Shown piece after piece: positions 1 to 7,651 of a stretch of DNA of 21,124 bases; within the stretch, counting starts at the first letter, position 1; each line of letters starts with the position of its first letter. Below the pieces are notes generated by a model. It did not search any database and was not told the origin of the DNA. It saw nothing but the letters and a program-made list of their open reading frames with translations. A program made the translations under genes and the position numbers. Source of the DNA: Actinomycetes bacterium (GTDB lineage: Bacteria > Actinomycetota > Actinomycetes > Mycobacteriales > Micromonosporaceae); assembly GCA_023437285.1 (NCBI GenBank), contig JAEZGP010000762.1:1-21124 (forward strand), written 5' to 3'.

Positions 1-266
1 GTGCCCAGTACCCGGCCTCGCCGGGCCAGCCGTACGGGACGATGCCGGGCCAGCCCGGCTACCCCGTGGGCTACCCGCAGTACGCGACGACACAGCCGTC
101 GGGCAACCGTACCGGCCTGGTCATCGCGATCATCGTGGCGGTCGTCGTGGTCGCCATCTGCATCGGAGCCGCCATCGCGTTGTCGAGCAACACCAACAAC
201 GCGTCGGGCGTGGTCCCTGACGGGCCCACCCCGGCGGGTATCAGCGCACTCACGATGGCGGGCTGA
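1..266 (+). CDS. C-terminal fragment of a Pro/Gly/Gln/Tyr-rich single-pass membrane protein (5' end outside window)
   Basis: The reading frame is open from base 3 and ends at TGA 264-266, so the start lies upstream of the window. The visible 87 residues begin with a Pro/Gly/Gln/Tyr-rich stretch (repeats such as PGQPY and PGQPGYP). One strongly hydrophobic segment follows (LVIAIIVAVVVVAICIGAAI), flanked by NR on the inner side, and then a tail of about 30 mostly polar residues. This is the layout of a cytoplasmic Pro-rich linker, a membrane anchor and a short external tail. The gene lies 48 bp before pknB on the same strand, so the two are probably co-transcribed. In actinobacteria the gene before pknB is often pknA, and this could be its C-terminus, but no kinase domain is visible and I cannot name it. 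Confidence 0.65.
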   Translation, partial: AQYPASPGQPYGTMPGQPGYPVGYPQYATTQPSGNRTGLVIAIIVAVVVVAICIGAAIALSSNTNNASGVVPDGPTPAGISALTMAG

Positions 267-314
267 CAGAGTGGTACGGACAGTGCGCGACGACAGCGAA
301 GGACGACGGACGAG

Positions 315-2030
315 ATGACCGCCCAGGCTCCTCTCCTCGGGGGGCGGTACCAGGTTGGCGAGCTGCTCGGCTACGGCGGCATGGCCGAGGTCCGCCGGGG
401 GCGCGACCTGCGGCTCGGCCGCGACGTGGCGATCAAGCTGCTGCGCCCGGACCTCGCCCGCGACGACACGTTCCAGATGCGGTTCCGTCGCGAGGCGCAG
501 AACGCCGCCGCCCTCAATCACCCCGCGATCGTCGCCGTGTACGACACCGGCGAGGAGCGCGGCCCGGCCGGAGAATCGCTGCCGTACATCGTCATGGAGT
601 ACGTCAACGGCCGGACGCTGAAGGAGGTCCTGGCGGCGGAGGGCCGGCTGCAACCGCGCCGCGCGCTGGAACTCACGGCCGAGATCTGCGCCGCGCTGGA
701 GTTCAGCCACCGCCACGGCATCATCCACCGCGACATCAAGCCCGGCAACGTGATGCTCACGCAGACCGGCCAGGTCAAGGTCATGGACTTCGGTATCGCC
801 CGGGCCCTGGCCAGTGGCGCGTCCACGATGACCCAGACCAGCGCGGTCATCGGTACGGCGCAGTACCTCTCGCCCGAGCAGGCGCGCGGCGAGCCCGTCG
901 ATGCCCGCAGTGACGTCTACGCCACCGGGTGCGTGCTGTTCGAGTTGATGACCGGGCACCCGCCGTTCATCGGCGACAGCCCGGTCAGCGTGGCATACCA
1001 GCACGTCCGGGAGGATCCGAAGCCGCCGAGCATGAGCAACCCCGACGTGCCGCCGGCCGTCGACGCGATCGTGCTCAAGGCGCTGACGAAGAACCCCGTC
1101 AACCGCTACCAGAGCGCCGCCGAGATGCGCGCCGACGTGCTGCGCGCCGCCCAGGGCCGGCCGGTGCACGCCGAGCCGGTCCTGCCGATGGACGACGTCG
1201 GACCGACGCAGGTGCTGCGCACCCCTACGAGCGCGACGCGGCAGATCCCGGCCCGCGTCGGGGACTCGCGCCGTCGCAAGACCAGCGGCTGGGCGATCGC
1301 CGCGCTGACGGCCCTCGGCATCCTCGCCGTGATCGCCCTGACGGCTGGGTTGATCATCATGAACCTGCCGAAGAAGGCCGTCGTCCCCTCGGTGGTCGGG
1401 CTGACGGTGCCGGAGGCCACCGCGAAGCTGAACGGGGCGGGGCTGTCCGCGAAGCCGGAAACGAAGACGGGCACGGACTGCGACAAGGGGAAGGTCATCA
1501 ACCAGAGCCCGCAGCCCAACCAGCGCGTCAAGGAGAAGTCGGAAGTCGTCATCACCTGGTGCGTCGGCCCCGACCAGGTCAAGGTTCCCAGCCTGGTCGG
1601 CCTCACCAAGAAGAACGCCGAGGAGCAGCTCAAGGGTTGGAAGCTGGTCCCGGAGTGGGTGCAGGTCGACAGTGAGAAGCCGAAGGACGAGGTCGTCGGG
1701 ACCGATCCGAAGGCGGGCACCGAGTTGCAGGAGGGCTCCACGGTCAAGGTGGAGATCTCGCTGGCGAACCGCAAGAAGGTCGACGACGTGACCGGGCTGA
1801 CGGCCGAGGCGGCGCGGGAGATTCTCGGCAACTCGCGCTTCAACGTCCGCGTCGAGAACACGCCGACGGACGACCCTGCCCGGGTCGGCCGGGTGATCAG
1901 TCAGGACCCCAACGGCGGTCAGGTGCGCAAGGTGGGCACCACGATCACGATCTACGTTGGTATTCCGGAGGCGCCACCCACGTCGGAGGCGCCCCCGACG
2001 ACCGAGACCCCGTCCCCGGAGCCGTCGTAG
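315..2030 (+). CDS. pknB: Serine/threonine protein kinase PknB with three PASTA repeats
   Basis: This is a membrane Ser/Thr kinase that links external peptidoglycan signals to phosphorylation of cell-division and wall enzymes. The 571-aa protein has a kinase domain at about residues 11-275: glycine-rich loop LGYGGMAEV (18-26), catalytic Lys41 in VAIKLL, HRDIKPGN (138-145, Asp140 catalytic), DFG (158-160) and SPEQARG (186-192). The activation loop carries TMTQT (171-175), equivalent to the autophosphorylated TQT of mycobacterial PknB. A juxtamembrane linker (about 276-324) precedes one TM segment (325-350). Three PASTA repeats follow (about 355-418, 420-486, 487-550), each opening with a V..V.GLT-type motif. 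Cys389 and Cys416 in the first repeat could form a disulfide. A Pro/Thr/Ser-rich tail ends the protein. AAGGA at 299-303 supports the ATG at 315. The third PASTA start (KKVDDVTGLT) lacks the usual VPxVxG and is divergent. Confidence 0.97.
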   Translation: MTAQAPLLGGRYQVGELLGYGGMAEVRRGRDLRLGRDVAIKLLRPDLARDDTFQMRFRREAQNAAALNHPAIVAVYDTGEERGPAGESLPYIVMEYVNGRTLKEVLAAEGRLQPRRALELTAEICAALEFSHRHGIIHRDIKPGNVMLTQTGQVKVMDFGIARALASGASTMTQTSAVIGTAQYLSPEQARGEPVDARSDVYATGCVLFELMTGHPPFIGDSPVSVAYQHVREDPKPPSMSNPDVPPAVDAIVLKALTKNPVNRYQSAAEMRADVLRAAQGRPVHAEPVLPMDDVGPTQVLRTPTSATRQIPARVGDSRRRKTSGWAIAALTALGILAVIALTAGLIIMNLPKKAVVPSVVGLTVPEATAKLNGAGLSAKPETKTGTDCDKGKVINQSPQPNQRVKEKSEVVITWCVGPDQVKVPSLVGLTKKNAEEQLKGWKLVPEWVQVDSEKPKDEVVGTDPKAGTELQEGSTVKVEISLANRKKVDDVTGLTAEAAREILGNSRFNVRVENTPTDDPARVGRVISQDPNGGQVRKVGTTITIYVGIPEAPPTSEAPPTTETPSPEPS

Positions 2031-2041
2031 CGACGGCGGAC

Positions 2042-2075
2042 CCGCCGCGCGGACCCGTGAACGCGGTCCGGGCGG
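2042..2075. terminator. Hairpin between convergent pknB and trpG
   Basis: CCGCC (2042-2046) pairs with GGCGG (2071-2075), and CGGACC (2050-2055) with GGTCCG (2065-2070). A 3-nt bulge and a 9-nt loop complete an 11-bp stem. It fills the 45-bp gap between the pknB stop and the trpG stop, so it can serve both directions. There is no U-tract, as is common in high-GC actinobacteria. Confidence 0.6.
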
Positions 2076-2720
2076 CTACGCGAACGCGGCCACGCGGCGG
2101 GACTCGACCTCGGCGGCGAGGGCTGGGGCACGGTCCAGGGCCTCGGGCAGGCCGCACGCCGCGAGCCAGTTGGCCAGCATGAGGTGCCCGCCCTGGGTCA
2201 GCACCGACTCGGGGTGGAACTGCACGCCCTCGATCGGCATGCTCCGGTGCCGCATCGCCATGATGACGCCCGACTCCGTCCGCCCGGTGATCTCCATCTC
2301 GTCCGGCAGCGTCGACTCGACGACGGCCAGCGAGTGGTACCGGGTGGCGGTGAACGGCGTCGGCAGGCCGGCCAGGACGCCCTGGCCGGCGTGGGAGACC
2401 GTAGAGGTCTTGCCGTGGAGCAGTTCGGGGGCCCGGGTGACGGTGGCGCCGAACGCCTCGCCGATGGCCTGATGTCCCAGGCACACGCCGAAGATGGGCA
2501 GCTGTCCCGCGTACTCCCTGATGAGGTTGAGGCAGATGCCGGCGCGGGCGGGCGTGCCGGGTCCGGGGGACAGCAGGACCCCGGCGGGGTTCAACTCGCC
2601 GACCTCGGCCACGGTGATCTCGTCGTTGCGTCGTACGTCACACTCGACGCCGAGCTGGCCGAGGTACTGCACCAGGTTGTAGACGAAGCTGTCGTAGTTG
2701 TCGATCACGAGTACGCGCAT
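2076..2720 (-). CDS. trpG: Anthranilate/aminodeoxychorismate synthase component II (class I glutamine amidotransferase)
   Basis: The enzyme hydrolyses glutamine and channels ammonia to a chorismate-using partner (TrpE or PabB) for tryptophan or folate synthesis. The 214-aa protein starts MRVLVIDNYDSF and shows the full class I triad: Cys80 in FGVCLGHQ, His169 and Glu171 in VQFHPES. The oxyanion-loop motif SPGPGTP is at 51-57. The frame stays open upstream to 2873, but the conserved N-terminus and a GAGGA Shine-Dalgarno just before it fix the start at ATG 2720. The GAGGA overlaps the stop codon of the preceding small gene, which suggests translational coupling. No trpE or pabB partner is in the window, so anthranilate versus aminodeoxychorismate activity is undecided; such genes near pknB are annotated both ways. 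It is the last gene of a four-gene minus-strand run. Confidence 0.95.
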   Translation of the reverse strand: MRVLVIDNYDSFVYNLVQYLGQLGVECDVRRNDEITVAEVGELNPAGVLLSPGPGTPARAGICLNLIREYAGQLPIFGVCLGHQAIGEAFGATVTRAPELLHGKTSTVSHAGQGVLAGLPTPFTATRYHSLAVVESTLPDEMEITGRTESGVIMAMRHRSMPIEGVQFHPESVLTQGGHLMLANWLAACGLPEALDRAPALAAEVESRRVAAFA

Positions 2721-2727
2721 GGTGTCC

Positions 2728-2943
2728 TCATCGGTGGCTTGGCGAAGCTGGCGGCGGTGACGGCGGCGCGGGTACGACCTCGTCGGTCTGGCTGACCTGT
2801 ACGTCGTCGAAGGGCAGCAGCGGCTCGACCGTCGGGAACACCCAGAACCACAGGATGGCAACCGCGGCGACAACGAGCAACACCGATCCCGCGAGCTTGC
2901 CGGGCAGCCCGAAGGGCAGCTTGCGCCAGATCCAGCCGTACAT
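2728..2943 (-). CDS. Small single-pass membrane protein between sortase E and trpG
   Basis: This is a 71-aa protein of unknown function. It has an amphipathic Trp/Lys-containing N-terminus (MYGWIWRKLPFGLPGKL), one TM segment (about residues 18-37, AGSVLLVVAAVAILWFWVF), and a Pro/Asp/Glu-rich outer tail ending in PPSPPPASPSHR. The positive N-terminus predicts N-in, C-out topology. It starts 3 bp after the sortase stop and ends 7 bp before the trpG start, so it is almost certainly translated in the operon. The very regular spacing and the TM segment make it more than a chance ORF. The short external Pro-rich tail beside a sortase is suggestive, but no LPXTG or LAXTG sorting motif is present, so it is not an evident sortase substrate. 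Confidence 0.8.
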   Translation of the reverse strand: MYGWIWRKLPFGLPGKLAGSVLLVVAAVAILWFWVFPTVEPLLPFDDVQVSQTDEVVPAPPSPPPASPSHR

Positions 2944-2946
2944 CCG

Positions 2947-3708
2947 CTACTTCTTCCTCAGGGCCTCGGGCAGCCCCGCGCTGCGGGGTGAGCTGCCCTG
3001 GAGCTCGGCGTGCACGATCAGCCGATGGTAATTGTCCCATTTCGGGTCGCAGGTGGTGATCGTGAGCATCGCCAGTTCCGGCTTGGCGCCGGGCTCGCCG
3101 GGCACCGGCGCCACCACGTCGACGTCCGTGGGCTTGACGATGCTGCGGGCGGTTACCCGGTAGGTGAAGAAGGTTGACCGGGTCTCGACGACGATCGCGT
3201 CGTCGGCGCTCATTTTGTCGAGGTCCCAGAAGATCGCGGGGCTGCGGTGCCCGGCGACCGCGAAGTTGCCGACGGCGCCGGGCAGCGCACTCTTCGGGTA
3301 GTGCCCGGGCGCCCACTTGATGTCGGCCAGGCTGACGCCCTCCACGACGACCCACTGCTTGTTCAGCTTGGGGATGTAGAGGCGGGCGATGGCCCAGCCC
3401 GGCGGCGCGGCGCCGGCCTTCTGGACCGGGTCGGCGGAGGGGGTCGGGTCGCCCCACATCTGGGCGAGTTGCTTGTCCAGGTCGTTCTGGTGCCGCTCGA
3501 CGATGACGGCCTTGCCCCAGATCTCGTACGCCGCGAACAGCAGCAGCACGAGGCCGGCTGTGATGAGCAGCTCACCGACCGTACGCACGCCGGTGCGGAT
3601 CGCGTCGCCACGGGTACGGCCCGGCGGCGCGGCGGCGGGCTCGCCGGGGGCGGGAGCCGGCTCGTCGTCGCCGATGCGCCGGGACGCGTAGTACGTGGTC
3701 GGAGGCAT
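2947..3708 (-). CDS. Class E sortase (membrane transpeptidase)
   Basis: Sortases cleave sorting signals (LAXTG for class E) and join surface proteins to peptidoglycan or pilin. The 253-aa protein has a Pro/Ala-rich cytoplasmic N-terminus (1-40), one TM segment (about 44-62) and an extracellular sortase domain (about 100-235). The catalytic residues are visible: His154 in VAGHRSP, Cys220 in LTITTC (the TLxTC-type motif) and Arg229 in YHRLIVHAE. YIPKLNKQW (111-119) begins the first conserved strand of the fold. ATG 3708 lies 8 bp after the DUF881 stop, with no clear Shine-Dalgarno, so coupling is likely. A single sortase in the cell-division neighbourhood of actinobacteria is commonly class E, the housekeeping type. 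No substrate with a sorting signal is seen in the window. Confidence 0.95.
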   Translation of the reverse strand: MPPTTYYASRRIGDDEPAPAPGEPAAAPPGRTRGDAIRTGVRTVGELLITAGLVLLLFAAYEIWGKAVIVERHQNDLDKQLAQMWGDPTPSADPVQKAGAAPPGWAIARLYIPKLNKQWVVVEGVSLADIKWAPGHYPKSALPGAVGNFAVAGHRSPAIFWDLDKMSADDAIVVETRSTFFTYRVTARSIVKPTDVDVVAPVPGEPGAKPELAMLTITTCDPKWDNYHRLIVHAELQGSSPRSAGLPEALRKK

Positions 3709-3716
3709 GCTGGAGC

Positions 3717-4535
3717 CTAACCGGCAACCTGGGCGTGATCGAGGTCAGTCGAGCCCGTGTACGCCGGCACGGTGATATCCCTCTCGCTAACCACGCGGTA
3801 GCCGAGGCCCCAGACGCGGGCCGCGTCGGCGAAGGTACGCACGCCCGGCGCGGCGTCCAGGGCGCGGCGCATCCCCTCCGGGTCGCCGATGGCCCGGATC
3901 ACGAACGGCGGGGAGTAGACCTGCCCGTGCAGGAGCAGCGTGTTGCCGACGCAGCGCACGGCGCTGGTGGAGATCACCCGTACGTCCATGATCGACATGG
4001 CCTCCGCGCCGCCGGCCCACAGCGCGTTGACCACAGCCTGGACGTCCTGCTGGTGCACCACCACGTCGTCGACGCCGGCGCCGGCCGGCAGGCTGCCGTC
4101 CGGGCGGCGCGGCGCGTCGTCGAGGCTGACCATCAGCCCCGGGCCGTGTAGGGCGGTGAAGCCGGCCTCCTCGCGCACGGCGTTGGCGCGGGAACGCTGC
4201 TCGGCGATGCGGGAGTCCGAGCCGGCCTGCGCGCCCGTCTGCGCGTCGATCGCCGACCGCAGCTCGGCGGCCTGCGCCTCGCCCGTGGCGACCTGCTTGC
4301 GGCGTTCCTCGATGAGGCGGGTCAGCTCCGACCCGCGGTCGTCGCGCAGGGTCGTGCCGGCGGCGGTGCGCGCCGTCGTCGTCATGAGCAGGCCCGCGAG
4401 CAGGGCGATGAGGGGGACGAGCAGCGACCATCCGCGCCGGCGCGGTCGCGGCAGCAGGACGCGTCCGGCGCGCCTGGCCGCCTCCCGCCAGGAGGCTCCG
4501 CGGGCGGATGTGTACTCCACCACACTCTCTTTCAT
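3717..4535 (-). CDS. DUF881-family membrane protein
   Basis: The 272-aa protein has a basic cytoplasmic N-terminus (residues 1-35, many Arg), one TM segment (about 36-57), and an extracellular coiled-coil-prone region (about 68-125, rich in Glu/Arg/Gln/Ala). A DUF881 domain follows (about 128-265), with HGPGLMVSLDD, VVHQQDVQAVVNALWAGGAEAMSI and the IGDPEGMRRAL and YTG regions typical of the family. Its function is not established, but it sits between crgA and trpG in many actinobacteria, as Rv0012 does in M. tuberculosis, which suggests a role at the envelope or septum. ATG 4535 has a poor ribosome site; GTG four codons in, preceded by an AAAGAGAG-like stretch, is an alternative. It is the first gene of the minus-strand operon and is divergent from crgA. 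Confidence 0.9.
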   Translation of the reverse strand: MKESVVEYTSARGASWREAARRAGRVLLPRPRRRGWSLLVPLIALLAGLLMTTTARTAAGTTLRDDRGSELTRLIEERRKQVATGEAQAAELRSAIDAQTGAQAGSDSRIAEQRSRANAVREEAGFTALHGPGLMVSLDDAPRRPDGSLPAGAGVDDVVVHQQDVQAVVNALWAGGAEAMSIMDVRVISTSAVRCVGNTLLLHGQVYSPPFVIRAIGDPEGMRRALDAAPGVRTFADAARVWGLGYRVVSERDITVPAYTGSTDLDHAQVAG

Positions 4536-4677
4536 CGCCGATGCCCAGCTCAGGCAGGTTGCCGTGCCGCCCGGTTAGCCGTAATCGTCACGCTGCCATT
4601 ACGCTAGCTCTCAACCATTATTCACGGGGCGCCTCGGCGGTCATGGATATGGTCTCCGATGTCCCTCAGGAGAGCCC

Positions 4678-4962
4678 GTGCCTAAGTCATCAGTACGCAA
4701 GAAGAAGGTCTACACGGCGCCGCCGGAGATGCGACCGCAGACCACGGCAGCGGCCAACAAGCCGAGCCCGCCGTGGGTCGCGGGGACGGCGCTGGGCCTC
4801 GTGGTGTTCGCCATCGTCTACCTGGTGGTCTACTACCTGACCCAGGGCTTCGTCGAGCTGGGCGACAAGTTCACGTTCCTGGTGAATCTGGAGTACTGGA
4901 ACCTGCTGATCGGCTTCGGTGCCATGGTCGCGGCTCTGGTGCTGTTCACCCGCTGGCGCTGA
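4678..4962 (+). CDS. crgA: Cell division protein CrgA
   Basis: CrgA is a small septal membrane protein that binds FtsZ-ring and peptidoglycan-synthesis proteins and coordinates division in actinobacteria. The 94-aa product begins MPKSSVRKKK, the conserved basic start of the family. It has two TM segments (about 33-55 and 72-91) joined by a short outer loop (TQGFVELGDKFTFLVNLEYWN), and ends in RWR. The start is GTG 4678, preceded by CAGGAGAG at 4667-4674. A longer out-of-frame ORF overlaps it but has no family features. It is divergent from the DUF881 operon across about 140 bp and followed by a 122-bp gap before the Fe-S oxidoreductase, so it is probably transcribed alone. Confidence 0.95.
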   Translation: MPKSSVRKKKVYTAPPEMRPQTTAAANKPSPPWVAGTALGLVVFAIVYLVVYYLTQGFVELGDKFTFLVNLEYWNLLIGFGAMVAALVLFTRWR

Positions 4963-5023
4963 TCGTTCCTGCGTACCGCTAAGGTGTTCTTGATCGTGTC
5001 CCGCTGACGTGCACGCCCCTGAT

Positions 5024-5039
5024 GTTACTCATGGGTAAC
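5024..5039. promoter_or_regulatory. 16-bp near-perfect palindrome overlapping the etfD promoter (putative operator)
   Basis: GTTACTCATGGGTAAC reads almost identically on the other strand; only one symmetric base pair breaks the dyad. It covers the proposed -35 element. The form is typical of TetR-family operators, many of which control fatty-acid or acyl-CoA genes in actinobacteria. The identity of the regulator is unknown. Confidence 0.55.
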
Positions 5040-5053
5040 TGAAGCGGTAGGCT
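5025..5053 (+). promoter_or_regulatory. Putative sigma-70-type promoter of the EtfD-like gene
   Basis: TTACTC (5025-5030) and TAGGCT (5048-5053, a TANNNT match) are separated by exactly 17 bp. The start point would fall near 5060, giving a leader of about 25 nt that carries the GGAGG ribosome site (5075-5079). Confidence 0.45.
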
Positions 5054-5084
5054 GAGCACTTTCCGGTACGCGCAGGAGGCATCC

Positions 5085-7208
5085 ATGGGTGCGGTCCAGA
5101 TCGTCGCCACCGTACTCGCGGTGGCGGTTACCGTGGCCGCGGTCGCGCTCGTGGTCCGCGCCGTGCGGCGGATGGTCCAGGTGATCCGCCTCGGCCAGCC
5201 GGACCCCGAGCGCTTCGCGGACAAGGGCAAGCGCACCGGCACGATGCTCACCGAGATCGTCGGCCACACCCGCATGCTCAAGTGGACCCCGGTGGGCGTC
5301 GCCCACTGGCTGGTCATGGTCAGCTTCGTGCTGCTGTCGACGCTGGTCGTCGGGGCGTACTTCGAGGTGGTCGACCCCACCTCGCACATCCCGCTGATTG
5401 GCGGCTGGAGCGTGTACGGGCTGGTCACCGAGATCTTCAGCGTGCTCGCCATACCGGCGATCCTCTACCTGATCATCGTCCGGCTGACGAACCGCCCGGG
5501 CCGCAAGATGTCGCGCTTCACCGGCTCCACCATGTGGCAGGGGTACTTCGTCGAGTGGATCATTCTGCTCGTGCTGGTCTGCGGGATGCTCATCCGCGGC
5601 CTGCTCGCCGCGTCGGACCACCTGCCGTTCCCGGTCTGGGCCGCCCCGGTCAGCCACGCGCTCGGCAACATCCTGCCGGCCAGCCTCACGGCCGTCACGA
5701 TCGTCGCCCTCATTAAGATCATCATCTCGATGACCTGGGCGATCGTCATCGGCCTCAACCCGACGATGGGCGTGGCCTGGCACCGCTTCACGGCCTTCCC
5801 CAACATCTTCTTCAAGCGCAGCGGCACCCAGGCGCCGGCGCTGGGCGCCCTGCGGCCCATGATGAGCAACGGCGCCCCCCTCGACTTCGAGGAGGCCGAC
5901 CCGGAGAAGGACCAGTTCGGCGTCAGCCAGGTCGAGCAGTTCACCTGGAAGGGCCTGCTCGACTTCACCACCTGCACCGAGTGCGGCCGCTGCCAGTCGC
6001 AGTGCCCCGCCTGGAACACCGGCAAGCCGCTGTCGCCGAAGCTGCTCGTGCTCAGCCTGCGCGACAACGCGTACGCCAAGGCCCCCTACCTGCTGGCCGG
6101 CGGCGGCAAGGACCTCACCGGCGAGGAGAAGGGCACCGCCGAGCAACTGGCCAACGTCAACGTGCTCGCCCTCGCCGAGGCCGACCGGCCGCTGATCGGC
6201 GGCGCTGACGTCCAGGGCATCATCGACCCCGACGTGCTGTGGTCGTGCACCACCTGCGGCGCCTGCGTCGAGCAGTGCCCCGTCGACATCGAACACGTCG
6301 ACCACATCGTCGACATGCGCCGCTACCAGGTGCTCATCGAGTCGAACTTCCCCAGCGAGGCCGGCGTCATGCTGCGCAACCTGGAGAACAAGGGCAACCC
6401 GTGGGGCGCGCCCCCGCAGACCCGCGCCGACTGGACCAAGGGCCTCGACTTCGAGGTGCCGCGCGTCGGCGAGGTCGACGACTTCGAGTACCTGTTCTGG
6501 GTTGGCTGCGCCGGCGCCTTCGAGGACCGCGCCAAGAAGACCACCCGGGCCGTCGCCACGCTGCTGCACGAGGCCGGCGTCAGCTTCGCCATCCTCGGCG
6601 AGGGCGAGACCTGCACCGGCGACCCGGCCCGCCGCATGGGCAACGAGTTCATCTTCCAGATGCTCGCCCAGCAGAACGCCGAGACGCTCACCGAGGCCGG
6701 CGCCAAGAAGGTCGTGGCGACCTGCCCCCACTGCTTCAACACCCTCAAGAACGAGTACGAGCAGGTGGGCTGGACCGGCGAGGTGGTGCACCACACCGAG
6801 CTGCTCTCGCACCTGGTCGCCACCGGCAAGCTCACCCCGGTGCAGCCGGTCGACGGCGGCGTCACCTACCACGACCCGTGCTACCTCGGCCGCCACAACC
6901 GGGTCTTCACGCCCCCGCGCGAGGTGCTCGGCGACGTCATCGAGATGCCGCGCAACTCGGAACGCTCCTTCTGCTGCGGCGCCGGCGGCGCCCGCATGTG
7001 GATGGAGGAGCGCATCGGCAAGCGCATCAACATCGAGCGCGTCGAGGAGGCGCTCGCCACCGGGGCATCCACGATCGCCGTCGGCTGCCCGTTCTGCGCC
7101 ACCATGCTCGGCGACGGCGTGACCGCCAAGAAGTCGACCGGCGCGGCACCCGACACCGTCGAGGTGATCGACGTGGCGAGCGTCCTGCTCCGCTCGATCA
7201 GGGGCTAG
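5085..7208 (+). CDS. etfD: EtfD-like membrane (Fe-S)-binding oxidoreductase (ETF:menaquinone reductase type)
   Basis: Proteins of this type are thought to pass electrons from electron-transfer flavoprotein, reduced in fatty-acid beta-oxidation, to menaquinone in the membrane. The 707-aa product has an N-terminal membrane domain of about six TM helices (residues 5-240) resembling the nitrate-reductase gamma/HdrE type. Two 4Fe-4S ferredoxin motifs follow: Cys297/300/303/307 (CTECGRCQSQCP) and Cys388/391/394/398 (CTTCGACVEQCP). Two CCG (HdrD/GlpC-like) modules complete it, with WVGCAGAF, CTGDPARR and TCPHCFN in the first and HDPCYLGRHN, FCCGAGG and GCPFCATM in the second. ATG 5085 has a strong GGAGG six bases upstream. 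Its relative in M. tuberculosis is Rv0338c. The upstream palindrome suggests regulation by an acyl-CoA-type repressor. The 3' end overlaps the convergent small gene by 11 bp. Confidence 0.9.
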   Translation: MGAVQIVATVLAVAVTVAAVALVVRAVRRMVQVIRLGQPDPERFADKGKRTGTMLTEIVGHTRMLKWTPVGVAHWLVMVSFVLLSTLVVGAYFEVVDPTSHIPLIGGWSVYGLVTEIFSVLAIPAILYLIIVRLTNRPGRKMSRFTGSTMWQGYFVEWIILLVLVCGMLIRGLLAASDHLPFPVWAAPVSHALGNILPASLTAVTIVALIKIIISMTWAIVIGLNPTMGVAWHRFTAFPNIFFKRSGTQAPALGALRPMMSNGAPLDFEEADPEKDQFGVSQVEQFTWKGLLDFTTCTECGRCQSQCPAWNTGKPLSPKLLVLSLRDNAYAKAPYLLAGGGKDLTGEEKGTAEQLANVNVLALAEADRPLIGGADVQGIIDPDVLWSCTTCGACVEQCPVDIEHVDHIVDMRRYQVLIESNFPSEAGVMLRNLENKGNPWGAPPQTRADWTKGLDFEVPRVGEVDDFEYLFWVGCAGAFEDRAKKTTRAVATLLHEAGVSFAILGEGETCTGDPARRMGNEFIFQMLAQQNAETLTEAGAKKVVATCPHCFNTLKNEYEQVGWTGEVVHHTELLSHLVATGKLTPVQPVDGGVTYHDPCYLGRHNRVFTPPREVLGDVIEMPRNSERSFCCGAGGARMWMEERIGKRINIERVEEALATGASTIAVGCPFCATMLGDGVTAKKSTGAAPDTVEVIDVASVLLRSIRG

Positions 7209-7440
7209 GGGTCTGGTCCCAGCGGATCGCGGCGAAGACGAGCGCGATCACCACGCCGGCGGCGAGGAGGCCGAACGTACCGGCGCGCCGTACCTCCCGG
7301 AACTGGGTGCGGCGCAGCCCGGGGATCGCCCTGGCGCTGACGACGTAGTCTTTCCGGGCGCGCTTGGCACGCGTGAAGCTGGACCCGACGAGCATGCCGA
7401 ACACGACCGCGAGCAGGGCCCCGCCGACAAACATCTCCAT
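7198..7440 (-). CDS. Small two-TM membrane protein of unknown function
   Basis: The 80-aa product has two hydrophobic segments (about residues 4-20, VGGALLAVVFGMLVGSS, and 54-72, FGLLAAGVVIALVFAAI). They are joined by a basic loop rich in Lys/Arg (FTRAKRARKDYVV to RREVRRAG), predicting a hairpin with a cytosolic loop. The frame is open further upstream, but ATG 7440 has an excellent GGAGGG ribosome site five bases before it, so I chose it over the longer form. The stop lies inside the etfD 3' end (11-bp convergent overlap). I do not recognise the family. Confidence 0.7.
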   Translation of the reverse strand: MEMFVGGALLAVVFGMLVGSSFTRAKRARKDYVVSARAIPGLRRTQFREVRRAGTFGLLAAGVVIALVFAAIRWDQTPSP

Positions 7441-7445
7441 CCGTA

Positions 7446-7451
7446 CCCTCC
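7446..7451 (-). promoter_or_regulatory. Ribosome binding site fixing the start of the 80-aa membrane protein
   Basis: CCCTCC on the plus strand reads GGAGGG on the minus strand, 5 nt before ATG 7440. It favours the short over the 101-aa version. Confidence 0.65.
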
Positions 7452-7651
7452 GAACGCGTAGACGGCCAGCATTCCGGGTGAATCCGACGCTCGCAATCGC
7501 CAAATTGGGCTAGATCGCTGATTGCCCGCTCATCCGCGTCTCGACCTGCGCCGATGTGCCTTTGCCCCGAATGCCCCCAGGTGAAGGTGGGGCGTGGGTC
7601 ACCCGGCGTTCCGGGTACATGCGAGAATTCGGATCGAATCGAGGGGACCGG

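Noticed and set aside
2721..2873. N-terminal extension of TrpG
   Set aside because: Arg/Ser-rich out-of-family residues covering the small membrane protein gene; the real start is MRVLVIDNYD at 2720.
5025..6896. 623-aa minus-strand ORF over etfD
   Set aside because: Shadow frame of a strongly supported Fe-S oxidoreductase gene; composition is typical of GC-rich antisense frames (Ala/Gly/Asp/His/Arg) with no domain.
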